Below are positions 1-10,500 of a stretch of 34,745 bases of DNA, one piece after another. Below the pieces are notes generated by a model. It was not told the DNA's origin. It did not search any database and saw only the letters and a program-made list of their open reading frames with translations. The position numbers and the translations under genes are program-made. Each line of letters opens with the position of its first letter. Within the stretch, counting starts at the first letter, position 1. The stretch comes from Pleurotus djamor (lineage: Eukaryota > Basidiomycota > Agaricomycetes > Agaricales > Pleurotaceae): the NCBI GenBank assembly GCA_029747585.1, contig JAPEVF010000484.1, positions 1-34,745 on the forward strand, written 5' to 3'.

Positions 1-11
1 TCAGGACTTAC

Positions 12-308
12 CGAACCAGTATGGGACCGTTCATGCTCTTCCAAACGAGAAGGCTTGGTATACGACTTTTCGCACCCGTCGAACGTGCACTTGTAAGGCT
101 TTAAAGGACGTTCTACCAAGACTCCATTGACCATTATAATCGACGGCGTGCTCGTTGAAGGTTTCGCAGGACCAGAGTCGGATTCTTCATAGCTGGATCC
201 AGCATCGGAAGACAAGTGCAATACAAGGGATTTGTTGCGGCCGGATGCCTTGCGCTTGCCCAGGACCTTGGAGGTGGTGAATTCTGTTGTCGTTCGTGAA
301 GTGGTCAT
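12..308 (-). CDS. TFIIIA-like C2H2 zinc-finger protein, first exon (partial)
   Basis: The first exon reads 99 codons without interruption from an ATG at 308 down to a GTAAGT donor at 11-6. It ends in phase 0, and the rest of the gene lies beyond the left edge. The end of the exon encodes one C2H2 finger of the TFIIIA type: C-x4-C, then K-x3-Y-x5-L-x2-H-x3-H, closing with HTG. The upstream 60 residues are basic and then Ser-rich, with a GKRK motif that could be a nuclear signal. TFIIIA binds the 5S rRNA gene and its transcript; transferring that role here is inference from the first finger only, and another C2H2 factor is possible. It faces the membrane-protein gene at 402 with 93 bp between start codons. 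Confidence 0.7.
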
Positions 309-401
309 CGCTGCACAAAATAAGCGCTGGACGTCTGGACCCTTCTTCAAACCTTCTTTCCCTTACCTCTCAAAACATACTCACTCCTCAGTGTGGGACT
401 C
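309..401. promoter_or_regulatory. short divergent promoter
   Basis: These 93 bp are all that separates the start codons of the TFIIIA-like gene (minus) and the four-helix membrane protein gene (plus). The plus strand is pyrimidine-rich (runs such as TTCTTTCCCTTACCTCTC), as is common at fungal initiation sites. I see no convincing TATA or CCAAT box. Shared regulation is inferred from the spacing. Confidence 0.4.
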
Positions 402-1466
402 ATGGCCTTCGGCTTTCGGATCCTTCGAAGATGCTTGCTTTGTGGGTCTCAAGCCATCCTACTGTCACTTTTGGCGGCTTGCTGAACGTTCTGCGCGATT
501 GCTCTAGGGACACTGCTCCTGATCTACGTTGTCTGTGTCGGGATGTCGCTTGGGGTCCATAGTCAAGTGCTTCATGGAAACGCTATGCTTGTCGTCGCTT
601 TTGTGTCTCTTCTCGGTGCGATGGTGTGCTTGTATATGTGCGTTTTATACATTCGGGACGTAAGTATATTATGGCTAATGTCAAGCGTAGCTTGTTCAAA
701 AAGGCGTTGTCTCAAGGGAGGCCACAAGTGGTTGGCTACGAAGCTACGGTAACAACCACGCTTTTGCCATTCGAATTCGGTACGTTCAACTGAATTTTGG
801 ATATCTGATACGTTTATCTGCGGTGGCTAGTGGTCATCCTTGTCCTCCTTTCCGTCAAACCCAACGAACGTGCAGCCCAAGCAGTCGCAAGTCTGCTATT
901 AGCTGTGGAAGTCCTCGTATATGTGAAATGTGTTCTATGTAACCTTTGGCGTTTTCTTTTCTGGCTTGGCCGTCTTTCCTTACCGTCCCTCTGTTGGCAC
1001 AGGGGGCTCCTACGCTGTCTTTTTGCTGGTGGTTGCTACAACTGTCTCCTTGAAGTTCGACAGGCACATCTGGTACCGGGACATTGACGCATCTCCTTCG
1101 CCGTTTCCTCCTTCTGTCGTACTGTCTGCTCTCTTCCCTTGCTGGTTTTCCGATCCTTTACCTCCATCTTCTTCCGCATTCGAGCAGGATGCACTCCGCG
1201 AAGAATCAAACGCCACCGTACATATCTGCTCCCTCGGTTGCTCTTGCACCTCGAAGCAGCTTTTGCCTTGCACGACGGATATGTCCTCTCTCGCGACCTT
1301 GTCTTCAACTGCAACCAACGACGATGCGAACTCTCTATCATCAAAGCTTCTCGGCGACGCGGATCTTCCTAGGCATCAAGTGGCTGGCTCGTCCTCTCTC
1401 TCTCGCTCCCTTGTCCGCATCCCGAATGATTACGAACGGCGGTGCTCCATCGAAATTGCCCTGTAA
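402..1466 (+). CDS. four-helix membrane protein, MARVEL-like (hypothetical)
   Basis: I join exons 402-441, 508-637, 691-779, 831-938 and 1003-1466 into a 276-aa protein. Introns are 66, 53, 51 and 64 nt; the second has a GTGCGT donor and a CTAAT branch site. Every junction keeps frame, and unspliced reading hits stops. The start MAFGFRILRR is followed by hydrophobic segments near residues 12-35, 40-57, 80-95 and 102-140. A hydrophilic loop with FKKALSQGR sits between the second and third. The C-terminal 130 residues are Ser-rich, acidic and probably cytosolic. This four-pass layout with a long tail resembles basidiomycete MARVEL-like proteins, but I recognise no family motif. It converges on the kinase gene, 137 bp away. 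The last intron is the least certain, and function is unknown. Confidence 0.55.
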
Positions 1467-1603
1467 GCCTCCTTACTGGCCCATGACATAGCTACTACTC
1501 ACACGGTGACTTGAATGATAGCGCTGGACGTCGATGAAGAAGTCTGAACTCGTATCACGAAGTATAAATGTGTACAATAGTGCAATAGTGGGATATACCA
1601 CAG

Positions 1604-4600
1604 CTATGCAAGAAATCGTCGAAAGATAGATATGCGCTTCGTTCCGCTGAGGGAGATATCCAATGCCTGTAAACACAGGGCGGCCTGCGCTCTGATATCG
1701 GAATGGGTGAGTTGACTTCGATTCAACTCGCTCAGGGCTTGTACAATCAGAGTGTGTTGCTGGAGAGCTTCCTTCCCTCCCGACTTCGCTAGATTAGTCA
1801 AACATTCAGTCAAGCACAACTTGGCTTCTGGCGTTCCCATCTTGAGCCCTTTTGCCAGTTCACTCAGAAGACCCTGGGTTGACACGAATGCCGCAGCGTT
1901 CCCAACTGCATAATTCAAGTTAGCCAGGAAACATAAATATCCCAAACTTTCAATAACACACACCGATGCGAGTGGAGACAGCAAGTAAACAGCGTGCTGC
2001 TTCCTGTTGTACGAACGGATCTCCGTAGGTTAGTTTCGACAGTGAGAGCAACAGAGCAGGTCGATGTCGTAGTTCAAGCATCCAGTGGACACATTCCGGA
2101 TCCGTGACGTCTGAACAGAGTTTACCAAGGCAGCGTACGGAAATTTGCTCAGTACGCTGTTCCTGTATGAGCTCTTCGACAGCGAAGAGAAATGATTGCC
2201 TGTCATGTCTGAACGGTATACTCTGGAGCCTAACGTCCGCCCTGACACCTAGAAGAAAGTAGCAAGTCGGCACATTTCCGTCTGTAGCCATAGAACGGGG
2301 AACTGACAATTGTCCATTGTGCGTTGAAAGGCTTCGGCCGCGTATCGTCTAACATCAGGCGGAGATGTCAAAAGAACCGATTTCAAATTGTAAGCCAAAC
2401 TACGTTGGAGGAACAATCGATTGGCTGCGTTCACTATCGAAGGCTGTGTGAGAGACGACAATACTAGGGTCAATAAAGCCTCACGCGTTTGGCACAAATT
2501 CCGACAACAAGCAACAGCATGCTTTTTGACGTTGGTGACTTCATGGGTGAGGAGGGGAGGAAGCACGTTGAGAAATTCATTATCGTTGACCAGGGCTGCT
2601 TGTCCTGAGGCTGAGTCGCACGAATGTATCAGAATTCCCGTAGAGTACCATGGCACTAGTGACAGAACACCTACGTAAATTTGCGATATACTGAAGGCAT
2701 CGGATGGCCTGCTCGGTTTCGGAGGGGGAAGTATCAGGCGTCAGGAGGGATCGCATGGCCGGAATGAGGGGAGATTGGTTGAGTAACTTGGGCGCACAAT
2801 CAGCTTGAGACAGTCACGGTCAGGGCGTGGTGCGTGAACTTAGTAAATGAACGTACCATTAGTGGCAAGATTCGCTAGGGACCTAGTTATATTCTGGCGA
2901 GCATCCGTTGAGCAGTGAGGTAGCGCATCCAATAGATTGGGTACGATGTTGCTTTCAGCTATGATTGCACGCTGACCAGCATCTAAACGCGAGGGAAGTT
3001 TGCATTTTCAATACCACAGGTAGATAAAGAACGAACTTATGCAAGATAGAGAGGCGAAACACTTGGCACTTTGTTCCTTCTCCTTCGTAGACGACCATCG
3101 ATGAAGCAAATGAGAAAGTGATAGTATAATGTCGTCTTGACGTAGTACGAGAGCTTGACCATCAGCTGATTGAAGCATCAACAATCCTTACAGGATCAAG
3201 ATTATGGGATGTAGACAACAAACCTAACGTGGCAAGTCGGTTTATACATCGGGCAGCGTTCTGTTTCGCCGTAGAAGATCCTTGCCATAGCAACCGAACC
3301 AGTGGCGGTAGTAGGTTGGGGTAATTGACAAGGGCGCGTCGCCCAGCCTCTATGCAGAGGTGAGACCGAAGACGCGCAAGTTACAAGTAAGTAGACAAAC
3401 GAACCATCCCAAGTAATGTTCATAAGGCAAGCAGCAGCGAGTTCCTTGGTGTCCGAAGAATCATTTCGTAGAAGCTTCTCAATCTCTGCGTAGAACTCAG
3501 GCATATACGTCAGTGTACCGCGTGATTGATCTACGGAACGCTTTGATGAGTAACGAACAAAACATCAGCGGGTGACACCGACCATCATGAGTTAGAGATT
3601 CAAGGCGTGTGACACTAGCAAGGATATCGACGCCGTGTTGAAGTTGCGATATGACGGAAGGAATGTCGAGCACTATTAATGTGAATTGGTCACTCAACGT
3701 GGGACATGCCAAGATTGAGAGAGGCGCACATAGACTACTCTGACTGTCTGGGGCATTATTGATATCCAAGCTCGGTTGAAGAGGTGTACGGGGCGGTAGG
3801 TCAATCGACTTATCATCTCCACCAAGCCGAAGTGGCTCCAAGGGGTCCGATATCTTTCGACGGTGGCCTGACAGTTGCGAAGAGAAAGGAGAGAGTAGAG
3901 GAGCACTCAGGGGTGAAGGGGAGGGAGGGATGGGCGTGACGGGCGTGCTGAAGTGGAATGACGGGACTGATATACCAGATACCAACGTTAGAAAGAGGAT
4001 AAGAATAGAGGCTCAGGAAAGTGGTTACATACCAGAGATTGTCAAGTGTTTGAGACGTGATTGAATGGTTTTGAAAGATGGTCGCTTTGAGGGGTCAGCG
4101 TCCCAGCAAAGCTTTACCAGCTCCCAAAGATGGTCATTTGTTAGTAGGGCAGGTCGCTCAGGCCGCTCTTGATTATCACGGACTTTGGCTAATATAAGGG
4201 CATTCGACATGAGGGCGAATGGGACTTGACCACTGTACACCTCCCAGGCAGTCATTGCGAAGCTATATACGTCGCTTGGGAAGTCCTCTACATCGCCCCT
4301 CAGTTTCTCGGGGCTCATCCAGCGGAGGGAGCCAGCGGGGGACGAATCAGGTTCATTCAAGTTTGAGAAGACCTTAGAAGAAACCTGGTCCTGCAAACGT
4401 GAAAGGCCAAAGTCGGCGATCAACACCTTGCCATCGTCAGAAATTAGGATGTTAGCCTGTATCATGATCAGTATTGGCTTCTTGAAAGCGAGGGGCTATT
4501 TACCGCCTTCAGGTCAGAATGAATGACGCGCTTATCGTGGAGGTATACCATACCCAAGGACGTTTCGTGTAGCTAAGATGTCATTGAGTTTGGTCGATAC

Positions 4601-5998
4601 AAGATTATGGCACGGTTGAAATACCAGTCGGAGTCTATCTGCGCCTGGATTCCTCTCAATGTAGTCGAGGACATTCCCATGGTTGCAGAGTTGAGTTAGG
4701 ATGAACGGCTAGCATGCGAGATGACAACTTGAATCACAGGGAGGGACTATACATAGTTACCTGGACAGCCTCAAGGCAGGCTCCGTAGAATGCGAGGATA
4801 TGAGGGTTTCTCAAGGTAGACCTATGCGCAACATAAATGAAAACGTAATGTGTCTGAAGCAAGGACAAACCATATTGAAATTTCTCGTTGGACTGCCTTT
4901 ACACCGAGAAGTTAATTGGTGACGGGGTTTATTGGAGAGTGAAATTCACCTTGATTTTTTGCCTATCTATGACCCTTGCATCGTCTTGGCGCATCTCCTT
5001 CACCGCGACTATCTATAGAGGGATATTCGGTTGAGCACATTCAAAAAAGTGCTAGTTGACAATACCTCGCCATTCCATTCTCCTCGGTATATGACACCAA
5101 ATCCACCACGTCCAATGGGTTCCTTTCGATCTATATGAACTTCCATAGTAGTAACGCTCCATTCTGGTATGGTAGTGGTTTGTTGGATGCCAGAGAGTTG
5201 TTGGACTCTGGACGTTGCCGACACGAGGAATTTATTAGCCGGGTCGTCGGTTCTTGCTGTGATGCCTTGGTTGTGTTGTATATACTGTGAATACATTGGA
5301 ACTTGCCAATGACTAGGCGAAAGCCGAGGGAGAAGTTCAGGCTTACTTTGGTAAGGCTAACGGCTAATTCTTCTATTCTTAGAGTTCGACCTCCGTCCTT
5401 CTGCAGCTCAACGATCATGTCGTTTGGGCGTTGCATGAGTTGCTCGAACATACGGTTCATCCTTATTCTCTCTTCATTCTGAATTTGTAGCAACTCCTGA
5501 TGGAAGCGGTAGGCATCTGCCTGAGCGCCAATCTGTTGACGCATTGAACAGCTATGGTTGATTTACGGTGAAGTGCATGTTGAGATGCTCACATTAAATT
5601 TCATGTATGCCGTAGCGATAGCCTCTTCCGCTGATTTGATCACGTCGTCGATCACTGCTTTGTGCGTGATACGCCAGAGAAAGTGACGGCCAGAAAGTTC
5701 ATGGATGGCAGCGTATGTTGCCTTGCACGCGCTACATGAATGAGTGATGAAGAAGATGATATATGGCTTTGACTCACCTTTCGATGAAGGCAGAATTCTG
5801 ATGAAATGAGTCTGGGAGTGTTCCGGTGGCATTGTGTTTAGCTATTTCGTCGATCAAGCTCGTGCAACGGTCCAGTATCAACTTGCACTGTGAGTGTCGT
5901 TCCTCTACGGCATCCAGTTCGGATATCGCGTATGTGATGAAGGCGTAAGCAGCAGAAAGGATCTCGGGTAGGCTGACGAGAGCTAATACTTCAGCCAT
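1604..5998 (-). CDS. TKL-type protein kinase with MLKL/HeLo-like N-terminus and armadillo repeats
   Basis: Nineteen exons run from 5998 to 1604: 5998-5778, 5731-5593, 5532-5347, 5284-5066, 5012-4950, 4896-4871, 4821-4761, 4708-4625, 4572-4504, 4456-4033, 3966-3583, 3530-3405, 3349-3224, 3165-3037, 2982-2857, 2803-2675, 2610-2308, 2248-1964 and 1905-1604. All phases agree, giving 1133 aa. Residues 1-125 are helical and start MAEVLALVSLPEILSAAYAF, like the four-helix N-termini annotated as MLKL_NTD in many basidiomycete kinases. The kinase domain has GRGGFG (240-245), VAVK with Lys260, HSDLKAAN with Asp353, DFG at 371-373 and SPE at 404-406, so catalysis looks possible. The HRD arginine is replaced by Ser352. 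A Pro/Ser linker follows, then armadillo repeats from about 600 to the end. Likely a cytosolic signalling kinase with a protein-binding tail; substrate and trigger are unknown. Confidence 0.85.
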
Positions 5999-6246
5999 GA
6001 AGGGGGGATGCTGTGAGTTGGCCGACGGACGAAAGGGCCAGACTTGGGCGTCAGCGGCCTCTCGTCCAACCCCTGTCCAGGTCAGGGACATCCGCACGTG
6101 CGCGTCTGAGCCACGGCGGCGTGACGCCTTGCCTTCGCCAACTCTTCCTCCACCTACGCGATTCTGGCCACCTTCACCCAATCCTCACCTCGTCCAATAC
6201 TTTCACTCTGCGAAGAAGGCTGGAAGTACCCAAAGACGACGACTAA
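5999..6246. promoter_or_regulatory. divergent promoter of kinase and Ams2/SPT21-like genes
   Basis: This 248-bp spacer lies between two outward-facing start codons. It holds an E-box palindrome (CACGTG, 6095-6100) and a CCAAT box (6194-6198, plus orientation) about 50 bp before the plus-strand ATG. The plus-strand half next to that ATG is pyrimidine-rich. The boxes are seen directly; their use by bHLH or HAP factors is inferred. Confidence 0.4.
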
Positions 6247-7477
6247 ATGTCGGAAACACGCTCTCTTCCTCTGCGCATCCTCTACACGATCAATGGCTCT
6301 CCCCAGTATATCCTCGCTCGCTCAATTCTTCCATGCGCCGTCCAGTCTGTGATACTATCAGGCTCTAGCGAGCCTCAGGATGACCAGCAGGCGTACGGAA
6401 CTGTGTCGCTTCGCTCGTGCTTGGAAACCATCTGTCGCTCGAGCCCGGAATTGATGCAATACAGTCATCGGGATTACTCTGTGTATGTTCTCGATCCTCT
6501 CGAATCAGTGTCGGCGTCGGCATCACTCTCTATTAACGGAGCTCAAGGCTCTTCCGGACCAAATAACCAGCAGGCTGGTGTAGCGATTGCCTTGGGACTA
6601 CTCTCCTGGGCCCTTGTTTCTGAAGAGAGCAAGATTATTGCTATCACCGGGACCCTCATCAACCATGGGAGCCCTCGAGAATCCCTGGAGGTCATATTTT
6701 CTCTCAGAGAGGTATGCTCGTGTGCTAAATGTCTGAAATACGACTGTTTAAACCCATCCATAGACGCCTTCCGCTAGTTCGTTCCAGAGGTCGGGATCAA
6801 TCACGGATGAATTGTCAGGTATGTATATGAGAAGCCATCCATCTTGGCCGTAGCTCACTCTTTGAGTAGACAGTGCGTCTAGTGTAAGCTCCGTCAGCTC
6901 GATACCACAGAAAAAGCGAAGCGGCTCTGTTCTATCTCCCCTCTCCCTCGCTAAAGCCCGCGCCAAAGGGTTATTGAAACCTACACCCGTTCCCGTCAAA
7001 CCAAAGGCTCCCCAGAAACCAATGACTTCAGCCGACCTCCTTATGGCATCAGGCATTACTTACACCGGTCCTCCAAAGAAGAAAGGCAGGCCTGCTAAAA
7101 GCGACATCCGGGCCCGTGAAGCAACTCTCGCCCCATCTACTACCATTGAGCCCGTTTCTTCCTCACTTTCTCGGACTGCACCATCATCATCAACCTCGAG
7201 GGGTAACCGTAAATCTACGAACAAGAAGGATGCTGGTCCGCTTCCTCCACCTTTCGCTACGACGCCGCTTCCCCCCAGACCTCCCCCTGGGCCCTCTCTT
7301 CCTCCCCCTACACTTCTCGATATCCTACAGAACTTGGCTACATCCCCTACCTCCGACTCCCGCGATATACAGACTGCTGCGCTTCTTCAGGCATTGAGTG
7401 CAAAGAGGTGCGTAGGTACCAGAGTCCCAAGAAGAAGAAAGGAGGTACGTAAAAGTCCCAGCNAAAACTCGATATGA
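6247..7477 (+). CDS. Ams2/SPT21-like N-terminal domain protein (possibly truncated GATA-type regulator)
   Basis: Exons 6247-6711, 6764-6818 and 6870-7477 splice in frame (introns 52 and 51 nt) to 375 aa. Residues 1-155 (LPLRILYTINGSPQYILARS, YSVYVLDPL, a bipartite hydrophobic core ending SLRE) match my memory of the Ams2/SPT21 N-terminal domain of fungal histone-gene regulators. The rest is low complexity: basic patches (KKKGRPAK, an AT-hook-like GRP) and a Pro-rich stretch before LLDILQNLATSP. Relatives usually continue to a GATA-type zinc finger, which is absent here. The frame runs into a short basic tail crossing an ambiguous base (7463) and stops 26 bp from the converging neighbour, so the 3' end may be truncated or misassembled. 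Likely nuclear and transcriptional, by inference. Confidence 0.65.
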
Positions 7478-7503
7478 GATCAAAGTCATATCAAGGACAG
7501 CGT

Positions 7504-10500
7504 CTATGGCATGTCTACGTCCTCTAGTATTCCCGAATCTTGCATGAACGAGCTCCATCGAGCATCTAGCCTTGAATCTCGAGCAGCAAGACCCAGCGCC
7601 GCAAGCTCTGGATGAGCAGGCTGGAGATTCGAACCATGGAATGCAGGCGTGGTAGTATACATTGCTTGATGTTGTGGTTGATGATGAGCAGGCTGACGGT
7701 CGTGGTGACCGTGCGAGTAATGATTATACGGATGCATAGCCTGAGGATGCTGGTGTCGTGATTGCGAATGTTGTAGATGAGGGTTGGAAAGGGGATGGGG
7801 ATGGCTAGGCGTCTCCGGCCACTCATACGACGTCGGCGTTGGTAGCTGATCCATATAGACGGGGCTTTGATCATGAGTTTGAGGAGGATGAGCATATGGA
7901 TCTATCGGCGGCGGTGGTTGTCTGAACTGCCCAGAGTTCGACGACGACGCCACCCGTGCCTGATGACTTCGCGATATCGGGACGGAGGCGGTTGAATGGG
8001 AATCAGGGGGAGTGAACATTCGTGCTTGGGGATGTGAGGTGACATACGGATCTGATGTTCGACGCTCGGTAATCGTGGATGGCCACGGATCTACCCCATG
8101 AAGATGCGAATGGGAGGTAGACTGACTGGTGGGGTAAACAGTGATACCCTGGGTCTGCGTGTGAGGATGGTGCCCATGCGAAGAGGGATGAGCCGATGGC
8201 TGATGTGGTACTTGCATCGGTTGTTGCTGCGGACACGGAGGCGCTGGAACTGCCGTTGGTACCGGTACCGGTGGTACAATTGGTGGGTACAGCTGCAACG
8301 AAGACTGGGAGTGTGGGTCGTGTGCATAGACGGGTTGACCCGATGTATGGTATGGCATGGTCCACGAAGCCTCACTTCCTCCAGAAGAAGGAACCCCAGA
8401 CTTCTTCGCCGAAACGAATCTGGTCCGACCAGCGAATATGTCCAGCTCATCGTCGCCCGTGTCTTCTTGCTTGATGCTCCAAAGAAGACCACCAGCGGCG
8501 TCGTTGGCAGATCCGGGTGCAGAGGACGTAGCAGAAGCCTCAGCTTGGGCAGCCGCCAACGCGTGGCGAGCCTTCTCGCTGAGCTTGATGAGGATCGGCT
8601 AGAGTAAGTATATAAGTAATACGTCGTCATCGAAGATGATCAACACATACCAGAGCTTTACGAGCCCGCTTGCTATACTGTGCAGCCTTGGAGAAGAGTA
8701 TACAAGCTTGTTCTAGCTCTCCCATCGCGGAAGAAGCTAAAGGTGACTTGGGACCGCGTGTGACGACGGTGCCGAAGACGACCTACATAAAATTAGATCA
8801 GCGTGGACGTTCATCAAGAAATGGTCAAAGTAGAGAAGGTTGAGTACGACGCGAAAGGAAGTAACCATAACGAACGCATGCAAAAAGACGGTATTGAGGG
8901 GGTATGTAGGAAAACAGAGGAAGCGACCTTGTCCATGGTCGTACAGAAAGTAGGTAAAGGAAGGATACATTAAAACGACCTTGTCCGCGGTCACAAGTGC
9001 AAGACGGAACGAAGAGACGACAGAGATAAGATATACCAAAACTTACCGCAGCGGAGAACGCAAATGTCCACATACTCCAAAAGCATGCACTCGCGACGGG
9101 CCATGTCCTAAATTGCTCTTTGACGGATTTCAAGATTGTCGTTGATGCTCGATACGCTGCCAGGAACGATGGGGCGTATGCGCTCTTCAGAGGGTTGGCG
9201 GGCTGGTCGATGATGGCTTGAGCAAAGAAACTCCGGTGGATGTAGAGGAGGACTGGGCAAGAGAGGGTAAGTCAATCGCAGAAACAAGACGAAGAAGACA
9301 AAGTAGTTACGCACTGGTCTCCCTGGTATGATCCAAAACACATCTCATGAACTCGGAAGCGAACGAACCGCGCGGCTGTTGTTGCTGTTGTTGCCCTTTC
9401 TGCCCTTGAGTACCAGAGGCAGAGCCAGCCGCAGCCGTTGTCGTCGAAGATGAAGTCGATGTCGCTCCCCCAAGGGTTGGCAACGGAAAATCTCGAACCT
9501 TCTTGTCCAACTCCATGATCGTCGCATAGCTCGGTGCCTCAGCTGTAAGCGTTCTAGCAGCCACCTCAGCGACCACTTCAGCAGCGAACCGGAAGCCCCA
9601 TGACTCAACTACGAAAGGTTCTTATTAGTCAGGGTGATTCATCGCGACAAGGGAACTTACAACTTGAGTTGATGTCGGCGTTGGGTTCCTTACCTTCCCC
9701 GCTGTATGAAGGGAACCCACAGTCGATATAGGCGAGCGAGAAGGATGGCGGTCGACCAGTGTTGAGACTCTAGAAAACACGAGGATTCGGATGAGATGGA
9801 TGGTACGGAAGAACGGTAGGACGGAGGATGTGTACGTACCGTCCATGAGTCAGCCACGAAGAGATCCCAAAAGAGTATCCTTCGTCGTTCGATCATCTTC
9901 GGCGTAAGCCCCCACCTCGCACTGTCTCTGTCTAGGCCATCGAAGAGTAAGAAAAGACCCTGACGATTGAGGGAAACAAAACCTACGAAGTCCGATCTAT
10001 GATGCCTATCAGCAACGGGCGCAAAGGGAGCGAAGGGGCAATGAAAAGAACTCACCGACTGAGACAAATGAGCAGCCAGGTATATCAGCGACCAAGTCAT
10101 CTCCATGCTGGTATCATTGACCAAATCAGCGCCGCTCATCGCGTTGAAGATGCTGAGTAAATGGAGCGCTTGGATCGTTACGATACTAGGCTTCTCCAGG
10201 ACGCTTTGAAGACCGAGGGCAGCCATGCTGATTTGATGTAGATGTTCCGCTTCTCCTGGAACGGGATCGGTTTCAACGAGGGAACCTACAGCGAATAGGC
10301 TGAAGAGAAGAGCGTAGGCGTGTGGGGACGTCCATTCGCGTGAGTTGTCGGATGTGCTGAGTGTCGTGGATATGGGGCTGGTGTTGACGTATGGCGAAGA
10401 TGTAGATGAAGCGGGCGAGGACAAGGTAGAACCCAGGGAGGAGATTCCACCTTGCTGCTGCTGCTGGCGTTCCGTCTTCTTCCTGTAAATAGCTGGCAGC

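Noticed and set aside
8091..8630. Overlapping long open frames on both strands across the His/Gln/Pro-rich exon of the regulator
   Set aside because: They are frame shadows of exon 15, whose reading is fixed by splice continuity and by the family-typical C-terminal end.
9367..9400. CAG-type repeat (TTGCTGTTGTTG) as a microsatellite locus
   Set aside because: It encodes a short Gln run inside exon 12 of the regulator and is too short to list as a separate repeat.
9657..9693. GTAAGG at 9693-9688 as the end of regulator exon 11
   Set aside because: Reading through gives a continuous GKEPNADINSS segment, and a better donor (GTAAGT at 9660) joins to ESWGFRF in frame with a CTAAT branch site.
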